This document shows, piece after piece, positions 39,080 through 47,749 of a stretch of DNA of 64,000 bases. This stretch comes from Hathewaya histolytica (GTDB lineage Bacteria > Bacillota > Clostridia > Clostridiales > Clostridiaceae). Numbering within the stretch: position 1 is the stretch's first letter; every line of letters begins with the position of its first letter. The position numbers and the translations under genes are program-made. The stretch covers positions 2,480,001 through 2,544,000 of the forward strand of contig NZ_LR590481.1 in assembly GCF_901482605.1 (NCBI RefSeq). The letters are read 5' to 3'. The notes under the pieces are model-generated. The model searched no databases and was not told where the DNA came from. It saw nothing but the letters and a program-made list of their open reading frames with translations.

Positions 39080-39108
39080 AAAAAAGATAACTTTGCGTTA
39101 TCTTTTTT
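39080..39108 (-). terminator. Lipoprotein gene terminator
   Basis: Stem AAAAAAGATAAC/GTTATCTTTTTT with a 5-base loop, 5 bases past the stop codon at 39113. Confidence 0.8.
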
Positions 39109-39112
39109 AAAA

Positions 39113-40207
39113 CTATAATTTACTTATCTTAAGTTCTTTTAAATCCACCTTATATTTACCAGGAATGGATGTCTCAACATCCTTTACCCCTTCTCTTTTT
39201 TTAATTTTAAAATTTAAAGATTCTTTATTAAAGGAATCAAATAATATGTCAACCTTATCTATAGGAAAAGCTTCTTTAAAACCTATAGGAAGAATATCTC
39301 CGTTACCAGTCCTATATAGACGTATAGCTTTTCCACCATCTTTTTCATACTGACATACTAATGTTTCTCCATCTTCAGAGAAAACCATAAAATCAAGTTT
39401 ACAACCTTTTAGTATATCCAGTGATACTATCTCTTTTCCAATTGGTTTCTCCTTAACTCCTGTTGTATTTTTATTCTCATCTTGACCTTGAGTTTTTTCA
39501 CCCCCCCCTGACTCCCCACCTTCTTGTCCCTGAGTAGCTACACTATCCTCTATACTTATAACTCCTAAGTAAGGGTTTTCTCCACTAGTGCTTATAGCTA
39601 TTTTTTCTCCAGAATACGAAAACTGCATAGCACCAAAATTACTTTTACTTACAGAAATTTTACTAATATTCCCCGCATCATCCTTAGGGAAATAATAATT
39701 TGGAATAGTTTCCATCTCGGTTATCAAATCTGTCTTCACATTATTTTTGTTTTTTTGCCTTATTTGATGAGCCTTTGGAAATCCCTCTTTTTCTGGTGAA
39801 TAGTCTATTTTTGATATTTTGTACTCAACACCCTCTTTTACAACTTTAATAGTATAATTATCCAAAAACGCTTGTGGTGATTTAGGTTTTGATCTAACTA
39901 CCTTCATTTCAATTAGTGCACTTTTTCCTACTTCACTTATATTTTCTATACTGTATCCCTTCACATCCAATTCATTATTCTTAAGTTCTTTTGTATTCTC
40001 ATATAATTCTTTTGTAAAAAGTTTTTTTGCATTGTTATAGTCAGTATTACTCAAATACCTCATATAGTTTTCTACAATAACTAATCCTGATTTAATATTA
40101 AACTCATTACTTTCTATTGCTTTTTCTTTCTTAACTTTAGCACAACCAATTAAAGTGAGGTTTAGAATTAAGATACTAACTAATAAAATTAATCTTTTGT
40201 TTTTCAC
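39113..40207 (-). CDS. Predicted lipoprotein of unknown function
   Basis: A 364-residue precursor with a lipoprotein signal (hydrophobic stretch 4-20, LIGC lipobox with Cys 22). The mature part has an NTF2-like/DUF4829-like start (NYMRYLSNTDYNNAKKLFTKELYENT, about 47-72). A low-complexity Gly/Gln/Glu/Lys linker follows (about 227-255, GQEGGESGGGEKTQGQDENK), then a beta-rich C-terminal half (FSEDGETLVCQYEKDGGKAI) resembling a few beta-propeller-like repeats. I do not recognise a family. GTG start with AAGGAG. Confidence 0.75.
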   Translation of the reverse strand: MKNKRLILLVSILILNLTLIGCAKVKKEKAIESNEFNIKSGLVIVENYMRYLSNTDYNNAKKLFTKELYENTKELKNNELDVKGYSIENISEVGKSALIEMKVVRSKPKSPQAFLDNYTIKVVKEGVEYKISKIDYSPEKEGFPKAHQIRQKNKNNVKTDLITEMETIPNYYFPKDDAGNISKISVSKSNFGAMQFSYSGEKIAISTSGENPYLGVISIEDSVATQGQEGGESGGGEKTQGQDENKNTTGVKEKPIGKEIVSLDILKGCKLDFMVFSEDGETLVCQYEKDGGKAIRLYRTGNGDILPIGFKEAFPIDKVDILFDSFNKESLNFKIKKREGVKDVETSIPGKYKVDLKELKISKL

Positions 40208-40349
40208 CTCTATCGCTCCTTTTTAAATATTTCTAACTATATTTTTTCCATAAAACAAAATTTAATTAATAAATTCATTATTTTAAGTAACTATTAATAT
40301 GTATATATAGAAATACATATTTACATATATTTTTAGGGAGGGATTTTTC

Positions 40350-41411
40350 TTGAAGGAAGCTTTAAAGAAGATATTACAAATTGCTGCTGTATTTATAGGT
40401 ACTGTAGTAGGTGCAGGCCTTGCATCGGGCCAAGAAATAACTCAATTCTTTACTACATATGGTGCCAAAAGCTTTATTGGCATAATAATTTGCTGCATAG
40501 TTTATGTAACAATGTGTCCAATAATATCTAGTATAAGCATTAAATATAATTTAAATTCTTATGATCAACTAATAACTAAGGTAAGTCCAGGATATTTTGG
40601 AAAGGCTACTGACTTAACCACTGGGTTCTTCCTTATAAGTAGTTCTGCCATAATACTAGCTGGTAGTGGGGCTCTTCTCCATCAGTATTTTAATATACCA
40701 AGATATGTAGGCATAATATTAATGTGTGTTATATCTCTATATACTTTAATGAAAGACACAGAAGGTTTAGTTATTATAAACTCCTTTATCGTTCCCGCAC
40801 TAATATGTACTCTCTTATTAATATTTTGCTTATATTTAACCTTTTTTAGGGAGTACATATCTTTAGAAAAAATTATGCTTATGAAAACTTATAAAGTAGA
40901 AATAATACCCTATCAATGGTTTTTATCCGCATTATTATATGCAGGCTTTAATATTCTTTGCTCTAGTGGTGTTCTTGTTCCTTTAAGTAAGGAAGTTAAG
41001 TCAAGAGCACACATGATAAATGGAATCTTGCTAGGTTCCATTATGCTTACTATTCTATCTTTAATTATAAATTTAATGCTATCTCTAAATATACCAAGTA
41101 TCTTTAAATATGATATTCCACTTTTATATATTGCGAAGCCTTTTGGTAATATAATACAAGGTATCCTTCTATGCGTAATTTGGTGTGAAATGTTTTCTAC
41201 AGAAGTATCGAATATATATAGCGTTGCTAAAACAATAGAGCAAAAACATGGTTTAGGTTATAAAAAAGCTGCATTCATTATAATGGCTATTGCAATACCT
41301 ATATCTCAAATAGGTTTTAAAAATTTAATAAAAGTTCTATATCCTGGTTTTGGTGCTATAAGTCTTATATTTATAATTCAATGTACTTTCTTCTATTTTA
41401 AAGATAAGTAA
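40350..41411 (+). CDS. YkvI-like multi-pass membrane transporter
   Basis: A 353-residue membrane protein with about 10 helices. The N-terminus reads IAAVFIGTVVGAGLASGQEITQFF, the glycine-rich broken first helix seen in APC-superfamily transporters of the YkvI/BrnQ type. A conserved-looking AGFNILCSSGVLVPLSKEV segment is in the middle. The substrate is unknown. TTG start, supported by GGGAGGG 7 bases ahead. Divergent from the lipoprotein gene and 76 bases before the radical SAM gene. Confidence 0.8.
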   Translation: MKEALKKILQIAAVFIGTVVGAGLASGQEITQFFTTYGAKSFIGIIICCIVYVTMCPIISSISIKYNLNSYDQLITKVSPGYFGKATDLTTGFFLISSSAIILAGSGALLHQYFNIPRYVGIILMCVISLYTLMKDTEGLVIINSFIVPALICTLLLIFCLYLTFFREYISLEKIMLMKTYKVEIIPYQWFLSALLYAGFNILCSSGVLVPLSKEVKSRAHMINGILLGSIMLTILSLIINLMLSLNIPSIFKYDIPLLYIAKPFGNIIQGILLCVIWCEMFSTEVSNIYSVAKTIEQKHGLGYKKAAFIIMAIAIPISQIGFKNLIKVLYPGFGAISLIFIIQCTFFYFKDK

Positions 41412-41417
41412 TTTGCT

Positions 41418-41446
41418 TTGACAACCTATTATACTCTTGCTAAAAT
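41418..41446 (+). promoter_or_regulatory. Candidate sigma-A promoter of the PflX-like gene
   Basis: TTGACA (41418-41423), 17-bp spacer and TAAAAT (41441-41446), just after the transporter stop codon and about 40 bases before the next start. Confidence 0.65.
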
Positions 41447-41487
41447 TATTTCAATATGTTTATCCTATTTTAAAGGAATGATTTTAT

Positions 41488-42393
41488 ATGAAAAACCATG
41501 AATACTTACAACAATGTTCTATGTGCCCTAGAAATTGTAAAGTAAATAGATACTCTCAAAACTTGGGTGTTTGTAGAGCAAGTGATAAAGTTAAAATAGC
41601 AAGAGTTTCTCTCCATCATTGGGAAGAACCTCCTATATCCGGAAAAAGTGGTTCTGGAACTATATTTTTTTCTAACTGTAACTTAAAATGTGTGTTTTGC
41701 CAAAACCATGAAATAAGTCATAAGGGTCATGGTGAAGAGGTGTCTATAGAAAGGTTAAGTGAAATATTCATAGAGCAGCAGAAAAGGGGTGCTCACAATA
41801 TAAATCTTGTCACTCCTAGCCACTATGCTCTTCAAATTAAAGAGGCTATAATACTTGCCAAAAACAATGGACTCTCTATCCCAATACTATATAATTCAAA
41901 TGGATATGAAAACTTAGATACCATTAAAGCCCTAAATGGCTACATCGATGTTTATTTGCCAGATTTAAAATATTATGATGATAAATATGCTCTTAAATAT
42001 TCTAGTGCACCAATGTATTTCAAAACGGCCTCTGAAGCAATAAAGCTCATGTATTCTCAAGTTGGTCCTATAGAATTTGATGAAAATCGTATGATAAAAA
42101 AAGGCGTTGTAATAAGACATTTAATGCTACCTGGTCTTTTATTCGATTCTAAAAAAGTAATTGATTTTATTTTTAAAACTTTTAATCATGATGTATATAT
42201 AAGTCTTATGAACCAGTATATGCCTATGTATAACGCCTTTCAATTTAAAGAACTTAGTAAACCATTAAATCCTAAAATCTATGATGCATTGATAGATTAC
42301 TGCGTAGAGTTAGGCATAAAAAATGCCTTTATCCAAGATAGTGGAACGAATTCTGAATCTTTTGTTCCTGAGTTTGACTTAAGAGGTATATAA
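41488..42393 (+). CDS. Radical SAM protein, PflX family
   Basis: A 301-residue protein with two cysteine sets. The first is an N-terminal C-x2-C-x3-C and later GVC group (residues 8-30), likely a second Fe-S or zinc site. The second is the radical SAM motif CNLKCVFC (about 68-75) followed by QNHEIS. It resembles pyruvate formate-lyase activating enzymes (PflX/COG1313 group), but no glycyl-radical enzyme is nearby, so the substrate is unknown. Own candidate promoter; ends at a strong bidirectional terminator. Confidence 0.85.
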   Translation: MKNHEYLQQCSMCPRNCKVNRYSQNLGVCRASDKVKIARVSLHHWEEPPISGKSGSGTIFFSNCNLKCVFCQNHEISHKGHGEEVSIERLSEIFIEQQKRGAHNINLVTPSHYALQIKEAIILAKNNGLSIPILYNSNGYENLDTIKALNGYIDVYLPDLKYYDDKYALKYSSAPMYFKTASEAIKLMYSQVGPIEFDENRMIKKGVVIRHLMLPGLLFDSKKVIDFIFKTFNHDVYISLMNQYMPMYNAFQFKELSKPLNPKIYDALIDYCVELGIKNAFIQDSGTNSESFVPEFDLRGI

Positions 42394-42423
42394 AAGAGCT
42401 TGTACGAAAGTACAAGCTCTTTT
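42392..42423. terminator. Bidirectional terminator, PflX-like and PAP2 genes
   Basis: A 14-bp perfect stem (42392-42405 with 42410-42423) with a GAAA loop and A/T runs on both flanks; the genes on either side converge here. Confidence 0.85.
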
Positions 42424-42426
42424 ATA

Positions 42427-43083
42427 TTATAATTTCTTATGAAAATTAGTTTTTGAAGAAATATAGCATACGGCCAAAGCTAATATAACTCCACCAATTA
42501 CATCTGGGAAGTAATGCTGCTTTATATATAACGTAGATAATATTATACTTATACCCACTAATGTGCAAATAACCTTAGTTAACTTTGAAAATTTATGTGA
42601 TACGCACACAAAATAGTTAATTATTACTGTATTTAAAACATGTATGCTGGGAAAACAATTATAGGGATTGTCATTAGAATATATCCACATAACCATTTTA
42701 CTTAGTATATCAGTATCAACTATTTGAGGTCTTGGTACATGAGTAGGTAGAATAAAGAAAATTACATAGCTTATAAGCATTCCTAAGTTTAAACTTAGAA
42801 CTGCTCTAAAATATCTTTTTTTATCCAATATACATAAAAGAACTAAAAATATAGCTACATAACCATACCAAGCCACATAAGGTATTATAAATATCTTATT
42901 AAATTGTATAATATCATCTATTTTCATTTTTAAAATTAATGTATTTTCTTTTTCACTATTTAAAATTAAATATATAACATTTATTATTGGAACACTAATT
43001 AATATGGATATTCTTTTAAGAAAACTTACCCATTCGTTCTTAATCCCTTTTTGAACATTATCTAACTCTACTCTCATATCCAC
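42427..43083 (-). CDS. PAP2-family membrane phosphatase
   Basis: A 218-residue protein with about six membrane helices and the PAP2/lipid phosphatase active-site motifs: THVPRP (C1-like, about 115), NCFPSIHV (C2 with the catalytic His) and TLYIKQHYFPDVIGG (C3). It acts on a lipid-linked or inositol-type phosphate on the outer face of the membrane; the substrate is unknown. The start is GTG 43083 or ATG 43077; both have purine-rich sites. Confidence 0.85.
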   Translation of the reverse strand: MDMRVELDNVQKGIKNEWVSFLKRISILISVPIINVIYLILNSEKENTLILKMKIDDIIQFNKIFIIPYVAWYGYVAIFLVLLCILDKKRYFRAVLSLNLGMLISYVIFFILPTHVPRPQIVDTDILSKMVMWIYSNDNPYNCFPSIHVLNTVIINYFVCVSHKFSKLTKVICTLVGISIILSTLYIKQHYFPDVIGGVILALAVCYISSKTNFHKKL

Positions 43084-43168
43084 CTAACCCTTTTTGTTTT
43101 TAGTAAAAGCATACACTCATTTTACTTTATCATATATGTTTTGTATAGGGATTTAAGATGAATTTAAG

Positions 43169-44965
43169 TTAAATTTTATAGTTCCTTAAGTCTTCCTTAA
43201 AATATTCTGTTATTTTCTTAAACTCATTTACATTAAGTATAAGCTTCTTAATTTCACTGATATAGTTAGTTACATTAGCACTAACTTCTTCTGCAGACGC
43301 AGAGTTTTCTTCTGAAATAGCTGCTAATGATTCTACATTTTCATATATAGATGATATAGATTCTGTCTCTTTTCCTAACTCTTTTATAGTGCTTATTATA
43401 GTTTCAATTGCAAGACCTATAGAAACATTAGCTTCATAGCTATTATTTTTAACAACTTGCAACCCTTCTGTTTCATTTTCTAATACTTTAAACTGTTCGC
43501 CTATCTTATTTACTAACCCATTAACTTCTCCTATAAATTGAATTAAATTTGAATTTATATCTTCAACAGCATCTCTACTTTGTTCTGCAAGCTTTCTAAC
43601 TTCTTCTGCAACTACTGCGAACCCTCTGCCCTGCTCTCCTGCTCTAGCAGCTTCTATAGATGCATTTAATGCTAGCAGATTTGTTTGCTCTGAAATTTTA
43701 GAGACTATGGATACTATACTTGTTATATTTTGGGCTTTATCTTCTAAATTCTTACCTTGATTTCTCAAAATTTTAAAATCTTTTAATGTATTGTTTATCT
43801 TTAAGCTAACATTATCTAATCCTTTATAGCTTGAATTTATTTTTCCCAACGCCTTTTCAATCTCTTCTTTATTATTCATCTCATTACTTACAATTCCCTT
43901 TAGATGTTCTATATTACCATTTAACACTAAAGTTGTGTTTTCAGTATTCTCCGCCTGTGATACAGCACAATTTGCTAATTGTTCTACTACACCTGAAATT
44001 TCTCCTGATGTATGATTCATAGACGTTGAGATTTCCTGTAAACTATTAGCAAATGTATTCATCTCATCTGTCATACCTTTAAAACCTACAAAGTCAGATT
44101 GTATAATCTTTTTATGTTTCTTAAGCTTGTTATATAAATGCTCAAAAATGTCTCCAGTAGATATCTCACAATCATCTACATAATTATTCTCGTTGAAGTT
44201 ATCTATAACTTCTTCAATATCATTTAATGGCCTTGTTATTAAGTATACGGATATTACACTGACTACAGCTCCTATAAGAGCTGACATAATATTACCTATA
44301 AGTGTAGATTTAAATATAATATTAGATACTAAAGAAAAAATGAATGTAGGTATTGCTACTTTTATACCTATTCCTCTAACTAAACCTTTGAAAGATAATA
44401 GATTATTTATTCTATATTTCTTTATATAGTATATATCTTTAGAAAAAGTTATTTTTAACTTTAAAAAGTCATTCCTTCTCTCTATTTCCTCTGTCTCTAT
44501 TTTTTCTTTAAAATGTTCTGCAGAACCTTCTAGTAAACCCATAAAATAATCAAACATACCCCTTGAAGAATTATAACTAAAATAAGCTTCCTTGCTTGAT
44601 ATAGGACTTATTTCTAATATAGGTGGCTTCGCCCCCTTAAATTTTTTGGTCATGACAACATGTACATCAAACATAGATTTTAAAAATGAATAAAGATTAT
44701 CATGCTGAAAAAAAGCTGGAAAATTAGAATAAAAAGATTTCAAATTATCCCTACCTATAACTTTCCACAACTCTGATATAGGCATGTTTTTTTCTTTCGC
44801 AATATATTTTATAACTTCTTTAACTTTATTATCATCGATATTTTCCATAGGCGAAAATATCTTTGTTCTACTCCATCCTCCCTTTTCCATGGCGTCACCC
44901 ACTAAAGACTCCCCATATAGCTCTTTACATGTATTCATCCATGTGGCAACAACTGTTCCTTTCAT
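43169..44965 (-). CDS. H-NOX heme-domain methyl-accepting chemotaxis receptor
   Basis: A 598-residue receptor. Residues 1-182 are an H-NOX domain with heme ligand His 102 (FDVHVV), Pro 115, and the heme-propionate Y131-x-S133-x-R135 motif. Trp 9, Asn 74 and Tyr 140, the distal hydrogen-bonding set of O2-binding H-NOX, are all present. Two membrane helices (about 200-219 and 224-246) lead to an MCP signalling domain with the hairpin tip region [29 protein letters not shown]. It should couple O2 or NO sensing to chemotaxis via CheA/CheW. ATG with GGAGG. Confidence 0.92.
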   Translation of the reverse strand: MKGTVVATWMNTCKELYGESLVGDAMEKGGWSRTKIFSPMENIDDNKVKEVIKYIAKEKNMPISELWKVIGRDNLKSFYSNFPAFFQHDNLYSFLKSMFDVHVVMTKKFKGAKPPILEISPISSKEAYFSYNSSRGMFDYFMGLLEGSAEHFKEKIETEEIERRNDFLKLKITFSKDIYYIKKYRINNLLSFKGLVRGIGIKVAIPTFIFSLVSNIIFKSTLIGNIMSALIGAVVSVISVYLITRPLNDIEEVIDNFNENNYVDDCEISTGDIFEHLYNKLKKHKKIIQSDFVGFKGMTDEMNTFANSLQEISTSMNHTSGEISGVVEQLANCAVSQAENTENTTLVLNGNIEHLKGIVSNEMNNKEEIEKALGKINSSYKGLDNVSLKINNTLKDFKILRNQGKNLEDKAQNITSIVSIVSKISEQTNLLALNASIEAARAGEQGRGFAVVAEEVRKLAEQSRDAVEDINSNLIQFIGEVNGLVNKIGEQFKVLENETEGLQVVKNNSYEANVSIGLAIETIISTIKELGKETESISSIYENVESLAAISEENSASAEEVSANVTNYISEIKKLILNVNEFKKITEYFKEDLRNYKI

Positions 44966-45111
44966 CTAAGCACCTCCATTTTATTACCTTAATTATATAT
45001 CGTATTTTATTCCCCTATCTTAATACACCTCCCTTTTAAAACATTATACTCACGATTTTTAATAAAATTCATATCATGATATTGTAAATAATTAATGGAG
45101 GTATTGATACG

Positions 45112-45342
45112 ATGGATAATATTGAAATGGATTATTTGGGCGGAATGGATAAAGTTCAGATGGACTGTTGTGGTGAAATGCCTAAAATGAAAAAAACTCA
45201 TATGATGAAGGGTAAATGCTGTCCAAAACTTAGACTTGCACAAGCCTATGTAATAAGACAACCTTTCACTAAAATATACTGCCCAGATGAGGCTTTAAAA
45301 AAGGGAACTATATTCCCAAATCTTTATGATCCCTACAAATAA
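45112..45342 (+). CDS. cotJA: Spore coat-associated protein CotJA
   Basis: A 76-residue protein: a Met/Cys/Lys-rich N-terminus (residues 1-42), then the CotJA core LAQAYVIRQPFTKIYCPDEALKKGTIFPNLYDPY. In Bacillus cotJABC encodes coat-associated proteins made in the mother cell under sigma-E. A possible sigma-E promoter (GTATTTT at 45002 and AATACACC at 45022) is weak. The N-terminal extension is longer and more cysteine-rich than I expect for the family. ATG with GGAGG. First of the three-gene unit. Confidence 0.88.
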   Translation: MDNIEMDYLGGMDKVQMDCCGEMPKMKKTHMMKGKCCPKLRLAQAYVIRQPFTKIYCPDEALKKGTIFPNLYDPYK

Positions 45343-45361
45343 TGTTATAGGAGGTACGTAG

Positions 45362-45646
45362 ATGGATAAGTGTAATATAGATAAATGCAACATTGTTAGT
45401 AATATTAGTAGAAAAGATATGATGAAAAAAATTCAAGAAATTTCTTTTATGCTTGTGGATTTAAATTTATATCTAGATAATTTCCCAAATAATGAAAAAG
45501 CTCTAATGAAATATAATATGTATTCCCTAGAATTAAAAAAATTGAGAAGGGCCTACGAAAATAAGTATGGTCCATTAGCTAACTTTGGTTTCGCTCCTAG
45601 TAAATATCCTTGGAAATGGATTGAAGAGCCTTGGCCTTGGGAATAA
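45362..45646 (+). CDS. cotJB: Spore coat protein CotJB
   Basis: A 94-residue protein with the typical CotJB end FGFAPSKYPWKWIEEPWPWE and the central FMLVDLNLYLDNFPNNEKAL. It interacts with CotJC in the spore coat of Bacillus. It starts 20 bases after cotJA with AGGAGG. No membrane segment or signal is visible, as expected for a coat protein assembled on the forespore from the mother-cell side. Confidence 0.93.
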   Translation: MDKCNIDKCNIVSNISRKDMMKKIQEISFMLVDLNLYLDNFPNNEKALMKYNMYSLELKKLRRAYENKYGPLANFGFAPSKYPWKWIEEPWPWE

Positions 45647-45683
45647 ATCGTTATAAAACAAAATTACTTGGAGGTATTAATTT

Positions 45684-46256
45684 ATGTGGATTTACGAAAA
45701 AAAGACGCAGTTTCCTGTTAAAATAAAAAGTAAAGACTTAAGAATGGCCAAATTCCTAGTAGCCCAATATGGTGGCCCTGACGGAGAATTAAGTGCTGCT
45801 ATTAGATACTTAAATCAAAGATATACCATGCCAACTGGAAAAGCCAAAGCGCTTTTAACCGATATTGGTACAGAAGAACTAGCTCACGTTGAAATGATAG
45901 CATCAATGGTATACCAGTTAACTAGAAATGCAACCCCAGAGGAATTAAAAAAGGCCGGACTCGGAGCACATTATACACAACATGGTCATGCTCTATACCC
46001 TTCAGATGCAAACGGTGTTCCTTGGACTGCTGCATATATACAAGCCCATGCAGATCCCATAACTGACTTGCATGAGGATATGGCAGCAGAGCAGAAAGCA
46101 AGATCAACTTACGAGCATCTTATGAAATTAACTGATGATGAAGATATTAAAGAAGTTCTTAGATTCTTAAGACAAAGAGAAGTTGTACACTTCCAAAGAT
46201 TTGGTGAAGCCCTAGTTGACGTTGAAGAGCATAAAAATTGTAAAAAATATTATTAG
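45684..46256 (+). CDS. cotJC: CotJC, manganese-catalase-like coat protein
   Basis: A 190-residue ferritin-like four-helix protein of the manganese catalase family. The dimetal ligands are visible: Glu in GPDGELSAAIRYL, EELAHVEM (Glu and His), and later the DLHEDMAAEQKARSTYEHL and REVVHFQRF segments. Probably removes peroxide in the spore coat. ATG with GGAGG, 38 bases after cotJB. The unit ends at a strong terminator shared with sleC. Confidence 0.95.
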   Translation: MWIYEKKTQFPVKIKSKDLRMAKFLVAQYGGPDGELSAAIRYLNQRYTMPTGKAKALLTDIGTEELAHVEMIASMVYQLTRNATPEELKKAGLGAHYTQHGHALYPSDANGVPWTAAYIQAHADPITDLHEDMAAEQKARSTYEHLMKLTDDEDIKEVLRFLRQREVVHFQRFGEALVDVEEHKNCKKYY

Positions 46257-46257
46257 T

Positions 46258-46300
46258 AAATAGAAGAGGCTATCCTTTTAATGGATAGCCTCTTCTATTT
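46258..46300. terminator. Bidirectional terminator between cotJC and sleC
   Basis: An 18-bp perfect stem (46258-46275 with 46283-46300) and a 7-base loop, between convergent genes. It begins just after the cotJC stop codon. Confidence 0.88.
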
Positions 46301-46312
46301 ACTATTTTATTA

Positions 46313-47653
46313 TTATTCCATATCATCTATATATTCAACTTGTGGAAAATCAACTACATTAGCATACGGTCTGTGTGGTGTAAATATATTTTTATGACCT
46401 ACACTCCCCCTTAGTTCTGCTATTCTAGTAACAGCCACATATACATCTGAAATCTTATACCATGTAGCATAATCTACATTTCCTATTTGAGGTAAATCAA
46501 ATACCTGTTGAAATTTCTTAACTGCATCTGCAGTAGATTGTCCATATATACCGTCTACCTTTACTTTCGGTATTGCCGGAAAGTTATCTGATATTCTATT
46601 TAAATAAGTCTGAACCGTTCTTACAGGTTGACCAGAACTACCAACTTTCAGTATATATCCAGGATATGACATAGGAATACCTGATACTTTTTTAGCAGTT
46701 ACAAGTTCTATATCTGTTCCATAAAAGTTAGTTAATATTTCATAAGGAGCTTTCCCATCATCACCTAGAAACTTACTTCCCCATTGAGTAAGCCAGCCTG
46801 GACACTTAACTTTTACCCCATCACAATATTGTGTAAGTAATGGTTGTTTTGCTCCAAACCTTCTTACATAAGTTGAAAATATCTCATCTACTACCTCGCT
46901 TATACTCTCATATATGTTTCTTCCATACATAAATGCATGGTCATAAGCTGTAGAGCTTGTTACATCAAAATTCTTTCCCTTGCCTCTATACCACTCTGTA
47001 TATATTCTATTTAATGTAAAGGATAGTATGCAGTATACATTTGCTCTAATAGTAGAATTAGACCATGTAGAAAATATCTCACAGGATGCAACATTCTTAA
47101 CATAATCCTTAAACCTTATAGTATAGTTTGGTGCGGAAGTGTCGTCTGGTAAGCCCTGATGCACTACTACAAATTCCGGTATAACAGGTTCTGGCAATAC
47201 AACAAACCCACTTGGTGGTGGTGGAAGAGGCTTTTCTGGATTTTCTGGTATTTTAGGTGGAAAATTACCAACCAATCTGTTTGGTTCTATAATTATTATT
47301 GCTTCCTCTTGCCTTGTTACACCTGAACCCTGAGCATTAAGGTTACTATTTTGAATGGCAAGTTCCTCTGGAAAAACTTGAACTCCTCTAATAAAAAGAG
47401 GATTATATCCAGCCCTTTCAATCCTAACATCATATAAACTATATGGTAATTTATCAGATGGTTTCATCGAATTTTCTAAAGGTGGTGCTGGGAGTTCTAT
47501 TTCAGAAGTCTCACCAGATACATTTGTGTTAAGTACAGTTTCCTTCGTTACTTCCCCAGCTTCCGGTACCTTTGTTATGGTAACCTTTGCATCTTCAATT
47601 GGTGCATAACTATCTCCTTTTAATACTGAAACTCTTAATCTTCCTGAAGCCAT
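46313..47653 (-). CDS. sleC: Spore cortex-lytic pro-enzyme SleC
   Basis: Degrades spore cortex during germination after its pro-sequence is cut. The 446-residue protein has an N-terminal beta-sandwich pro-domain (1-125). A Pro-rich linker follows (about 132-160, with a run of prolines) where processing is expected, then a SpoIID/LytB-like catalytic region with QYCDGVKVKCPGWLTQWGSK (about 275-294). A peptidoglycan-binding repeat (about 333-400) completes it. The length and domain order match clostridial SleC. It lies directly after the double Csp-like protease gene, its likely activator. A sigma-E-like -10 precedes it. Confidence 0.92.
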   Translation of the reverse strand: MASGRLRVSVLKGDSYAPIEDAKVTITKVPEAGEVTKETVLNTNVSGETSEIELPAPPLENSMKPSDKLPYSLYDVRIERAGYNPLFIRGVQVFPEELAIQNSNLNAQGSGVTRQEEAIIIIEPNRLVGNFPPKIPENPEKPLPPPPSGFVVLPEPVIPEFVVVHQGLPDDTSAPNYTIRFKDYVKNVASCEIFSTWSNSTIRANVYCILSFTLNRIYTEWYRGKGKNFDVTSSTAYDHAFMYGRNIYESISEVVDEIFSTYVRRFGAKQPLLTQYCDGVKVKCPGWLTQWGSKFLGDDGKAPYEILTNFYGTDIELVTAKKVSGIPMSYPGYILKVGSSGQPVRTVQTYLNRISDNFPAIPKVKVDGIYGQSTADAVKKFQQVFDLPQIGNVDYATWYKISDVYVAVTRIAELRGSVGHKNIFTPHRPYANVVDFPQVEYIDDME

Positions 47654-47686
47654 AAAATTATCTCCTATAAAAATTACTTCATATAT

Positions 47687-47694
47687 ATTATATG
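47687..47694 (-). promoter_or_regulatory. Possible sigma-E -10 of sleC
   Basis: CATATAAT on the minus strand matches 7 of 8 bases of the sigma-E -10 and lies 34 bases before the ATG. The -35 (AACTATT, 12 bp further up) is imperfect. sleC could also be read through from csp, since no terminator separates them. Confidence 0.4.
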
Positions 47695-47749
47695 AGTAGC
47701 TTTTATAATAGTTCTTACTTTAACTTATACATGAACCTTTTTCATAAGC

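Noticed and set aside
45007-45261. 84-codon minus-strand frame opposite cotJA
   Set aside because: It overlaps the clearly recognised cotJA frame and has no ribosome binding site or family resemblance.
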